64,000 bases of DNA, from positions 1 through 64,000 of the forward strand of contig NZ_QWKI01000019.1 of the NCBI RefSeq assembly GCF_009911645.1, given 5' to 3'. The DNA comes from Pseudoflavonifractor sp. 60. Lineage in GTDB: Bacteria; Bacillota; Clostridia; Oscillospirales; Oscillospiraceae. This document shows positions 8,019 through 15,413 of this stretch, piece after piece. Under the pieces are notes generated by a model. The model was given only the letters and a program-made list of their open reading frames with translations, was not told the DNA's origin and did not search any database. The position numbers were made by a program, and so were the translations under genes. Every line of letters starts with the position of its first letter. The first letter of the stretch is position 1.

Positions 8019-9468
8019 GGTCCTCCCCCTCTCTTTTCCGGTCCCAGGCAGAGACCAGCACCATGGCCCCGGCGGCCAGAGGCACTCCGAACATGGCCGG
8101 GTGGGCGGTGAAGGCCCCCCGGTAGTAGAGGGGGTAGAGCACCGCAATGGACGCGCCCCCTGTGATGATGCAGGCCCAGACCCCCCGCCGGGTGAGCCGG
8201 TTGGTGAGCAGGGTCCCGTAGAGGGGCGGGAAGAGGAGGATACCCAGCAGGCCCCACACGTCGCCCCCGTAGGACAGGGTGAAGTCGGGGGGATTCAGGG
8301 TCAGGAGCATGGCCAGGGTCCCGCCCCCCAGCACCGCCAGCCGCCCCAGATTCACGACCCGGCTGGCGGACAGCTCCCGGCGGGAGAGGCCCTTGGCCAG
8401 GTCGTAGGAGAAGGAGGAGGCGATGAGCAGCAGCTGGGAGTTGGCGGTGGAAATACAGGCTCCGAAGACGGCAAAGAGGAAAAATCCGCTCCAGGGGCCA
8501 TAGAGCTCGTTGTTAATCAGCTGGATAATGATCCCATCGGTGTCCACCGGCTGGGCCAGCTCAGGCACCAGGGTCCGCATCCCCAGACCGATGTGGACAA
8601 GGGCGAAGTAGATGGCGAAGAGGAGCACCAGGGAATAGAGCACCGTCCTGCGGGCGTCCCGGCCGCTGCTGGCCCCCAGCATCCGCACCAGATACTGAGG
8701 ATTGGCGGCCAGGCCCAGCCCCCAGCCCCAGAACATGCTCAGGCTGATGACCGGGGTGTACCGCTCACTGAAGGGGACCAGCAGGGGGGCGCGCCCCGCC
8801 GTCAGCCGGGCGGCGGAGTAGCAGGTCAGCTGTCCGGCCTGGCGGTACAGCTGGCCCAGGCCCCCCACCCGGCTCACCACCGACCCCATCAGCACCACCA
8901 GCCCCACCACCAGCAGCACCAGGTTGAAGACGTCGGTGCGTACCACCGAGCGGTAGCCGCCAAAGGTGGTGTACAGGATGAAGAGGTAGACCATCCCGAC
9001 CCCCACCGGGTATGGGATGTTGAACAGGGCGGCGGAGATCATGCCGAAGCCCTTGTACTGGGACACCAGGTAGAACACGTAGACCAGGATGATGACGGCG
9101 GCATAGACCCCCTGGAGCGCCTTGGAGCCGTAGCGGGTCCGGAACAGCTCCGGAATGGTGATGATCCCGTTGTCATACAGCCGCCGGGCCACCAGGGCCA
9201 GCAGAAAGGCCCCCAGAAACCAGGGGATCACCGAGTAGAACAGCACCGCCAGCCCGTCCTCGTAGACGCTGCCCGTCAGGCTGAGGATGGTAATGGCCGA
9301 CACCCAGGTGCCGGTAAAGGTACACACGCTCTGGGCGACCCCCACCTTCCGCTCACAGATGAAGTAGTCCTCCGGCGTGCTCCCGTCCCGCAGGCTGCTC
9401 TTGCCGATGATCAGCAGCACCAGCGAGTACAGGCAGAAATATCCCAGATACAAAATCGTCTTGCTCAT
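8002..9468 (-). CDS. sodium:solute symporter (SSS family)
   Basis: This 488-residue protein has about 13 transmembrane segments and SSS-family features: an N-terminal YFICERKVG-type segment, TGTWVSAITILSLTGSVYEDG in the first core helix, a GGYRSVVRTDVFN segment and FGACISTANSQLLLIASSF in the sodium-site region. The family imports organic solutes (proline, pantothenate, sugars, acids) with Na+. It is the first gene of an operon with a sensor kinase and a sigma-54 activator. It may bring in, or help sense, the compound that induces the neighbouring oxoproline operon; the substrate is not readable from the sequence. Confidence 0.9.
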   Translation of the reverse strand: MSKTILYLGYFCLYSLVLLIIGKSSLRDGSTPEDYFICERKVGVAQSVCTFTGTWVSAITILSLTGSVYEDGLAVLFYSVIPWFLGAFLLALVARRLYDNGIITIPELFRTRYGSKALQGVYAAVIILVYVFYLVSQYKGFGMISAALFNIPYPVGVGMVYLFILYTTFGGYRSVVRTDVFNLVLLVVGLVVLMGSVVSRVGGLGQLYRQAGQLTCYSAARLTAGRAPLLVPFSERYTPVISLSMFWGWGLGLAANPQYLVRMLGASSGRDARRTVLYSLVLLFAIYFALVHIGLGMRTLVPELAQPVDTDGIIIQLINNELYGPWSGFFLFAVFGACISTANSQLLLIASSFSYDLAKGLSRRELSASRVVNLGRLAVLGGGTLAMLLTLNPPDFTLSYGGDVWGLLGILLFPPLYGTLLTNRLTRRGVWACIITGGASIAVLYPLYYRGAFTAHPAMFGVPLAAGAMVLVSAWDRKREGEDHEVAG

Positions 9469-9509
9469 ACGCTCTCCTCACAGGGCCGGTTTCCTTGTCT
9501 TGCAGTATC

Positions 9510-9538
9510 AGCCTACTATGCCGGGGGCGGAAAGTCAA
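9510..9538 (-). promoter_or_regulatory. candidate promoter of the symporter operon
   Basis: On the minus strand TTGACT is followed after 17 bases by TAGGCT. The -35 box is good and the -10 box weak. It lies about 40 bases upstream of the symporter start. Confidence 0.4.
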
Positions 9539-9615
9539 GCGGTCTTTCCCCCAAAACCGCCCTCGTCCGCCTTTTTCTGCCGTTTGTCCGGTTTGAGGGG
9601 CATTTTGCCAAAGTT

Positions 9616-9646
9616 TTGTGGACAGCGCCCCCGTACTATGTATACT
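9616..9646 (+). promoter_or_regulatory. weak candidate promoter of the lipoprotein pseudogene
   Basis: TATACT at 9641-9646 is a good -10 box. The best -35 candidate is TTGTGG at 9616-9621, with a long 19-base spacer. The pseudogene start codon follows 46 bases later behind a GAGGAGGAGAGG site. Confidence 0.3.
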
Positions 9647-9692
9647 ATCATTAAAAAGCGGCGCTGTCCGGGCCGAGGAGGAGGAGAGGACC

Positions 9693-10151
9693 ATGAAAAA
9701 AAGGCGTCTGCTGCCGCTGCTCTGCCTGCCCATGCTTCTGCTCTGGAGCTGTGGGGCCACCGGTTCCCCCTCCGGCCCCGGAGCGGAATCCTCTGTCATA
9801 TCAACCACAACAGGAGATGATACTGCGGCCAGACCTACACCGCCTATGTGGAGGCGGAGGGGGAGGACTACGCCTGCTCCGACAACTACTATGAAAAATA
9901 CCTTCAGCCGACGAGTTTATGAAGAAGTACGCCGACCAGATCACCGCCCGCCAGTCCCGCATTGAGAACCTCAACGTGGACTACGACTATGTGAACCCGC
10001 TGCTCAACGACGTGGGCGAGTCCACCTTCTACAAGGGCCACGACTAGGGATCCGGCAGATGTCCAAGCGGGCCGGCCAGATGGGGAACTCCCTGGCGGCC
10101 ACTGCGGGCAAATACGAGGAGACCGAGGCGCTGATTGTCTCCTTCCTCTAA
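9693..10151 (+). pseudogene. frameshifted small lipoprotein gene
   Basis: A good ribosome site precedes MKKRRLLPLLCLPMLLLWSC, a clear lipoprotein signal peptide with an LLWSC lipobox. The frame then breaks. Coding-like sequence continues in a second frame from about 9824 (GQTYTAYVEAEGEDYACSD), in a third from about 9910 to a stop at 10047 (FMKKYADQITARQSRIENLN), and returns to the first frame from about 10050 to a stop at 10151 (KRAGQMGNSLAATAGKYEE). At least three indels are needed to rebuild one lipoprotein of about 150 residues. The family was not identified. Several separate frameshifts argue for decay rather than a single sequencing error. Confidence 0.75.
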
Positions 10152-10178
10152 GCTCCACATAACATCCCTGGAAACCCG

Positions 10179-10210
10179 CCAGGCGGAAATGTTCCGCCTG
10201 GTGTTTTTTT
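10179..10210 (+). terminator. intrinsic terminator after the pseudogene
   Basis: A perfect 10-base hairpin, CCAGGCGGAA / TTCCGCCTGG, is followed by TGTTTTTTT. Confidence 0.92.
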
Positions 10211-10216
10211 GCTCCC

Positions 10217-10245
10217 TTGACGCTGGGGACCCAATGCTCTATAAT
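10217..10245 (+). promoter_or_regulatory. promoter of the TerB-ATPase-helicase operon
   Basis: TTGACG is followed after 17 bases by TATAAT, 11 of 12 consensus positions, 35 bases before the first start codon. This is a strong vegetative (sigma-A type) promoter. Confidence 0.88.
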
Positions 10246-10280
10246 AATACCGAACATTTGAACGAGAGAGGAGGAGACCG

Positions 10281-11723
10281 ATGGACCCGAGAAAGGTATC
10301 CGCCCAGTGGCTGCGCACCACCGTCTTCCAAGAGGAGGCCATCCAGCCCAAGGCCCCCCGGCCCGCGGAGCGTCTCCCCTCCCTGCTTCTGGCCGCCCGC
10401 TCCCTGGAAAACGGCCCCCGCCAGCGCTGGCAGTCCAAGGAGACCGTCTTTTTGAAGCAGGCCAGGCTGCTGGCCAACTACGAGGACGACTATGACTACC
10501 AGGGCAGCGCCATTCACTACTACCCCACCTACCAGGACCTGACCGCCCCCCAGCTGCGGGGCTACTTCTCCTGGCGCACCAGACTGCGGGGGGGAGAGCT
10601 CCAAAAGACCTCCCTGACCTTCGCCTTTCTCTATATCTACGAACTGCTGAACCAGGTGGGCGCCGCCGGTCCGCTGGACGGGTACCAGAAGCTGGCCGCC
10701 TTCCGGGACGGCTACGGCCAGATAGACCAGGGCATCCTCCCCTACCTGAACCGGTGGATGGCCGACTATGTGGTCTACTACAACCTGGACCCAACTCTGC
10801 TGAGCGGCCCCTCCCCCATCCACCGGGACAGCGCCATCGCGGTGCTGGAACGCGTCCAGGAGGCGGAGCCCCAGGCGGTGATGGAGGCGGTGAGGGGGCT
10901 GTCCTCCTGGCTGGACCGCTCCAGATTTTACCGGGAGCACCAGGCGGACATGGACGCGGTGGTCCTCCAGGCGCTGCGGCGGGTCTCGGCCTACTGCGCC
11001 GCCCACCACAAAAGGACCATGACAGAGCAGTATTTCGGCCCCGTCCTCCTCCAGCAGTACTGGATCTTTCAGTCCGCCGTCTTCTGCAACCCTCTGAAGC
11101 GGAAGAACTACTCCTACGATGCCGGGGGGCAGCGGGTCTACGCCTGTGAAAATGGAATTTGGACCCTCCGCGCCCGGGATCCCACCCATTCCGGCGACCG
11201 GCTGGGGACCCTGCTGAAAACCATCGACTGCGTGATGCGCCGGGAATTTGGGTACGGCCATCCCGTCAAGCTCGGGCTGAGCACCAAATGGGTCCTCCAG
11301 ATCATCCAGGAGGAGACTGAGCGGCGGCTGGCCCAAAACCGGGCGGCGGAGGAGCGCAGGATCACCATTGACTACAGTCAGCTGGGCCAGATCCGCCGGG
11401 ACGCCGCCATAACCCAGGAAAAGCTGACGGTGGAGGAGGAGATGCCGGAGGAGGACGTGCCGGAGCTCCGGACCATACCGGAACCGCCCCAGCCCTCCGG
11501 CGGCGGGGACTGTCCCCTGGCCCCCCAGGAACTCCGCCTGCTGCAATGCCTGCTGTACGGCGGGGACACCGGCTGGGTCCAGGCCCAGGGACAGCTGCTG
11601 TCGGTGCTGGCGGACGGCATTAACGAAACCCTGTACGACCTCTTTTCAGACTGTGTTCTGGACGGAGAATGTCAGCTGATCGAGGACTATATTGACGACT
11701 TGAAAGAGATGGTGCGCCCATGA
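10281..11723 (+). CDS. TerB_N / TerB_C domain protein
   Basis: This 480-residue soluble protein has a TerB_N-type region (about 60-250) with the diagnostic YPTYQDLTAPQLRGYFSWRT stretch. A charged linker follows, then a C-terminal region (about 340-475) resembling TerB_C, ending in helices like LLQCLLYGGD. Such proteins are named for a domain shared with tellurite-resistance and stress clusters and often sit beside ATPases and helicases; no enzymatic function is established. The start at 10281 has a GAGGAGGAG site. Its stop overlaps the start of the next gene (ATGA), so it should be made in step with the ATPase. Confidence 0.85.
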   Translation: MDPRKVSAQWLRTTVFQEEAIQPKAPRPAERLPSLLLAARSLENGPRQRWQSKETVFLKQARLLANYEDDYDYQGSAIHYYPTYQDLTAPQLRGYFSWRTRLRGGELQKTSLTFAFLYIYELLNQVGAAGPLDGYQKLAAFRDGYGQIDQGILPYLNRWMADYVVYYNLDPTLLSGPSPIHRDSAIAVLERVQEAEPQAVMEAVRGLSSWLDRSRFYREHQADMDAVVLQALRRVSAYCAAHHKRTMTEQYFGPVLLQQYWIFQSAVFCNPLKRKNYSYDAGGQRVYACENGIWTLRARDPTHSGDRLGTLLKTIDCVMRREFGYGHPVKLGLSTKWVLQIIQEETERRLAQNRAAEERRITIDYSQLGQIRRDAAITQEKLTVEEEMPEEDVPELRTIPEPPQPSGGGDCPLAPQELRLLQCLLYGGDTGWVQAQGQLLSVLADGINETLYDLFSDCVLDGECQLIEDYIDDLKEMVRP

Positions 11724-13033
11724 AAATACCCAGACGGATTGCCCAAGCCCTGATCAACTCCCTGAAAGGGGGCGTTGTGCCCCGGGTGGGACTGCCCTAT
11801 GTCACCGTGGGCCGGAAGGCCGAAATTGACGCTCTGCTCCGGGACGTGGATATGATTGCCGACGGCGGGGCCTCCTTCCGCTTCATCGTAGGCAAGTACG
11901 GCAGCGGCAAGAGCTTTCTCCTGCAAACCATCCGCAACTATGTGATGGACAAAAATTTCGTGGTGGTGGACGCCGACCTGTCCCCGGAGCGCCGCCTTCA
12001 GGGGACCCGCGGCCAGGGGCTGGCCACCTACAAGGAGCTGATCCGCAATATGTCCACCAGGACCCGCCCGGAGGGGGGTGCGCTGTCCCTGATTTTGGAC
12101 CGGTGGATCAGCAGTGTACAGCAGGAGGTCATGGCCGCCCAGGGCCTCAGCGTCACCGACCCCCGCCTCGCCCCCCTGGTGGAGCAACGGATCTCCGCCG
12201 TCATCGCCTCCCTCAGCGAGATGGTCCACGGCTTTGACTTCGCCCGGCTGCTGACCCTCTACTACCGCTCCTATCTGGCCGGGGACGACCAGACCAAGGC
12301 CAAGGTACTCAAGTGGTTCCGGGGGGAGTACGCCACCAAAACCGAGGCCCGGCAGGAGCTGGGGGTCAACATTGTCATCACCGACGACGACTGGTACGAA
12401 TATCTGAAGCTGTTCGCCGCCTTTTTAAAACAGGCCGGCTACGCCGGTATGCTCATCCTCATTGACGAGCTGGTGAACATCTACAAGATCCCCCACGCCG
12501 TGACCCGTCAGTACAACTACGAGAAGATTTTGACCATGTATAACGACACCATGCAGGGCAAGGCCCAGCACCTGGGCATCATCCTGTGCGGAACGCCCCA
12601 GTGCATGGAGGACCCCCGCCGGGGCGTCTACAGCTACGAGGCGCTGCGCTCCCGGCTGGCGGAGGGGCGCTTTTCCGGAGACCACAAGGACCTGCTCTCC
12701 CCGGTGATCCAGCTCCAGCCCCTGACCCCGGAGGAGATGCTGATCCTGGTGGAGAAGCTGGCGGATATCCATGCCGGCCTGTATGAGTACGCCCAGATCA
12801 TCACCCAGCAGGATATGGCGGACTTTATTCAAATCGAGTTTGGGCGCATTGGCGCGGACGCCCACATAACTCCCCGGGAGGTCATCCGGGATTTTATCCA
12901 GGTGCTGGACATTGTCTTCCAGAATCCCGGCGTGCAGGTGGCGGCCCTGCTGGGCAGCGAAGGATTTTCCTACGCCCAAAACCCGGTCCAGGAGGCGGCC
13001 GTCCAGGACCAGTTCGCGGAATTTGACCTGTAG
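11720..13033 (+). CDS. BrxD-like ATP-binding protein (DUF2791 family)
   Basis: This 437-residue P-loop ATPase has Walker A GKYGSGKS at about 58-65, a Walker B-like ILIDELVNIYK near 250, and the family feature of a long helical insertion between them. It resembles BrxD, the ATP-binding protein found with BrxHI helicase in some BREX phage-defence loci. It overlaps the TerB gene and is followed after 10 bases by an Lhr-like helicase, so the BrxD-BrxHI pair is kept. Here the pair occurs without PglX methylase, PglZ or BrxC, so it is a stand-alone form. An anti-invader or DNA-repair role is inferred. Confidence 0.82.
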   Translation: MKIPRRIAQALINSLKGGVVPRVGLPYVTVGRKAEIDALLRDVDMIADGGASFRFIVGKYGSGKSFLLQTIRNYVMDKNFVVVDADLSPERRLQGTRGQGLATYKELIRNMSTRTRPEGGALSLILDRWISSVQQEVMAAQGLSVTDPRLAPLVEQRISAVIASLSEMVHGFDFARLLTLYYRSYLAGDDQTKAKVLKWFRGEYATKTEARQELGVNIVITDDDWYEYLKLFAAFLKQAGYAGMLILIDELVNIYKIPHAVTRQYNYEKILTMYNDTMQGKAQHLGIILCGTPQCMEDPRRGVYSYEALRSRLAEGRFSGDHKDLLSPVIQLQPLTPEEMLILVEKLADIHAGLYEYAQIITQQDMADFIQIEFGRIGADAHITPREVIRDFIQVLDIVFQNPGVQVAALLGSEGFSYAQNPVQEAAVQDQFAEFDL

Positions 13034-13043
13034 GAGGGGGGCT

Positions 13044-15275
13044 ATGGGTATCTTCGAGCACTACGCCCCCTTTGTCCAGGAGTACATCTATCAAAACCGG
13101 TGGGAGAGCCTGCGGGCCATTCAGGTAGCTGCGGCCAACGCCATCTTCAACACGGAGGACCACGTGCTGCTCACGGCATCCACCGCCTCGGGCAAGACGG
13201 AGGCGGCCTTTTTTCCCATTATCACTCTGTTCTCCGAGGACCCGCCGGCCTCGGTGGGCTGTCTCTACATCGGCCCGCTGAAGGCGCTGATTAACGACCA
13301 GTTCCTCCGCCTCAACGACCTGTGCGCCCAGGCGGACATCCCCGTGTGGCATTGGCACGGCGACGTGGCCCAAAGCCACAAGGCCCGGCTGCTGAAGCGG
13401 CCCTCCGGCATCCTCCAGATCACCCCGGAGTCCCTGGAGGCCATGCTGCTCCACAAGCATGCCGCCATCCCTCATCTGTTCGGCGATCTGCGGTTTGTTG
13501 TCATTGACGAGGTCCACTCCCTCCTGCGGGGGGACCGGGGCGGGCAGACCCTGTGTCTCATTGAGCGGCTGTCCCGGCTGGCCGGCGTAAATCCCCGGCG
13601 CATTGGACTGTCCGCCACCATGGGCGACCCGGAGCGCACGGGGGAATTTCTGGCTGCGGGCACAGGCAGGGGGACCATCATCCCCAAAATCGACGCCAAG
13701 GGGGCCAAGTGGAGGCTGAGCATGGAGCACTTCTATGTAAAGGACGTCCAAGCCGGGGAGGACCGCACCGGCGTGGACGCCCTGCCAGCGCTGGATGAGA
13801 AGACCGACCAGGCCCCGGCCAGCGCCGACCCCGGCCTGGGCTACATCTTTGAGCACACCAGGGACAAGAAGTGTCTGATTTTTGTCAACTCCCGGGAGGA
13901 GTGCGAGACGGTCACCGCGACCCTGCGCCAGTACTGCGAGCGCAGCCACCAGCCCGACCGCTTCCTCATCCACCACGGCAACCTCTCCGCCTCCTACCGG
14001 GAGACGGCGGAGCAGCTGATGAAGGATGAGACCCAGTCTATGTCCACCGTCACCACCGCGACCCTGGAGCTGGGCATTGACATTGGGCGGCTGGAGCGGG
14101 CCTTTCAGATCGACGCCCCCTGGACGGTGTCCTCCTTCCTCCAGCGCATGGGCCGCACCGGGCGGCGGGAGCTGCCCCAGGAGATGTGGTTCGTTATGCG
14201 GGAGGACGAGCCGGAGGCCAGAGCCATGCTGCCCGCCACCATCCCCTGGAAGCTGCTCCAGGGCATTGCGCTGGTCCAGCTCTACCTGGAGGAGCGCTGG
14301 GTGGAGCCGCCCCGGCTGGACCGCCTGCCCTACAGTCTGCTCTACCACCAGACCATGTCCACCCTGGCCTCCTGCGGCGAGCTGTCCCCCCGGGCCCTGG
14401 CGGAGCAGGTGCTGGGCCTGCACTACTTCCACCGCATCTCCCAGGAGGACTACAAGATTCTGCTGCGCCATCTGGTGGACGCCGACCATCTCCAGCGCAC
14501 CGAGCAGGGCGGCCTGATCGTGGGCCTGGCCGGGGAGCGGGTGGTCAGCTCCTACAAATTCTACGGCGTGTTTCAGGAGAATGAGGAGTACACCGTCCGC
14601 AGTGAGAACCAGGAGCTGGGCACCGTGGTCCTGCCCCCGCCGGTGGGGGAGAAGCTGGCCATTGCGGGCCACGTCTGGCGGGTCCTGGACATTGACCGCA
14701 AGCGGCACCTGGTGTACTGTGAACAGGTGAAGGGCAGCATCCCCGCCTACTTCGGCCAGTGCCCCGGGGACCTGCACACCAAAATTCTGCGCCGGATGCG
14801 TCAGGTCCTCCAGGAGGACAGGGGCTATCCCTACCTGATGAAAAACGCGGCGGTCCGGCTGGAAAACGCCCGGTTTACTGCCGGCCAGTCCGGCGCGGCC
14901 AGGACCCCTCTGCTCAACCTGGGCGGGACCATGTGGTGTCTGCTCCCCTGGGTCGGGACCTACACCTTTCTGGCGCTGGAGCGGTTTTTGAAGATCAAAT
15001 GCGGACGCCGCCTGGGGCTGAAAAACCCTGACTCCGCCCGGCCCTACTATGTGCAGTTCTCCATGGAGGCCGATGAGAAGACCTTCTTCCGGGTCCTGGC
15101 CGAGGAGATCCGCCGGCCCATAGACCCGCTGGAGCTGGTGTACCCCAAGGAGCTGCCCCTGTTCGACAAATACGACGAGTACCTCCCGGAGGAGCTGGTG
15201 CGCAAGGGCTTTGCACTGGGTGTGCTGGATTTGGAGGGGCTGCGGGAATGGGTCTTGGAGCACGCCCGGGAGTAA
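13044..15275 (+). CDS. Lhr-like DEVH superfamily 2 helicase (BrxHI type)
   Basis: This 743-residue helicase carries motif I TASTASGKT (44-52), motif II DEVH (155-158), motif III SATMGDPE, motif IV/V NSREECETV and TTATLELGIDIG, and motif VI QRMGRTGRR. The C-terminal half contains the winged-helix and DUF1998-like regions expected of Lhr-type enzymes. The start at 13044 was chosen because TAGGAGGGGGG lies just before it; the longer frame is buried in the previous gene. It is the last gene of the TerB-BrxD-BrxHI operon. ATP-driven nucleic-acid unwinding or remodelling is well supported; the biological target is unknown. Confidence 0.88.
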   Translation: MGIFEHYAPFVQEYIYQNRWESLRAIQVAAANAIFNTEDHVLLTASTASGKTEAAFFPIITLFSEDPPASVGCLYIGPLKALINDQFLRLNDLCAQADIPVWHWHGDVAQSHKARLLKRPSGILQITPESLEAMLLHKHAAIPHLFGDLRFVVIDEVHSLLRGDRGGQTLCLIERLSRLAGVNPRRIGLSATMGDPERTGEFLAAGTGRGTIIPKIDAKGAKWRLSMEHFYVKDVQAGEDRTGVDALPALDEKTDQAPASADPGLGYIFEHTRDKKCLIFVNSREECETVTATLRQYCERSHQPDRFLIHHGNLSASYRETAEQLMKDETQSMSTVTTATLELGIDIGRLERAFQIDAPWTVSSFLQRMGRTGRRELPQEMWFVMREDEPEARAMLPATIPWKLLQGIALVQLYLEERWVEPPRLDRLPYSLLYHQTMSTLASCGELSPRALAEQVLGLHYFHRISQEDYKILLRHLVDADHLQRTEQGGLIVGLAGERVVSSYKFYGVFQENEEYTVRSENQELGTVVLPPPVGEKLAIAGHVWRVLDIDRKRHLVYCEQVKGSIPAYFGQCPGDLHTKILRRMRQVLQEDRGYPYLMKNAAVRLENARFTAGQSGAARTPLLNLGGTMWCLLPWVGTYTFLALERFLKIKCGRRLGLKNPDSARPYYVQFSMEADEKTFFRVLAEEIRRPIDPLELVYPKELPLFDKYDEYLPEELVRKGFALGVLDLEGLREWVLEHARE

Positions 15276-15329
15276 GCGATCAACAGCCGATTTCGGGGGT
15301 CAAATTTGCCGAATGCCCCTTTGTATTTC

Positions 15330-15358
15330 TTGACATCAGGGCAGAAATGTACTATTGT
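15330..15358 (+). promoter_or_regulatory. promoter of the hybrid kinase operon
   Basis: TTGACA is followed after 17 bases by TATTGT. Because this promoter covers the upstream in-frame ATG codons at 15306 and 15363, the kinase must start further down, at 15414. Confidence 0.8.
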
Positions 15359-15413
15359 TAATATGGAAAAAATTACGGCGCCCGGAATGGGACGCCGGGG
15401 GCAGGGGGCAAAA

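Noticed and set aside
10281-15275. A full BREX locus
   Set aside because: Only BrxD-like and BrxHI-like genes are present; PglX, PglZ, BrxA, BrxB and BrxC are absent.
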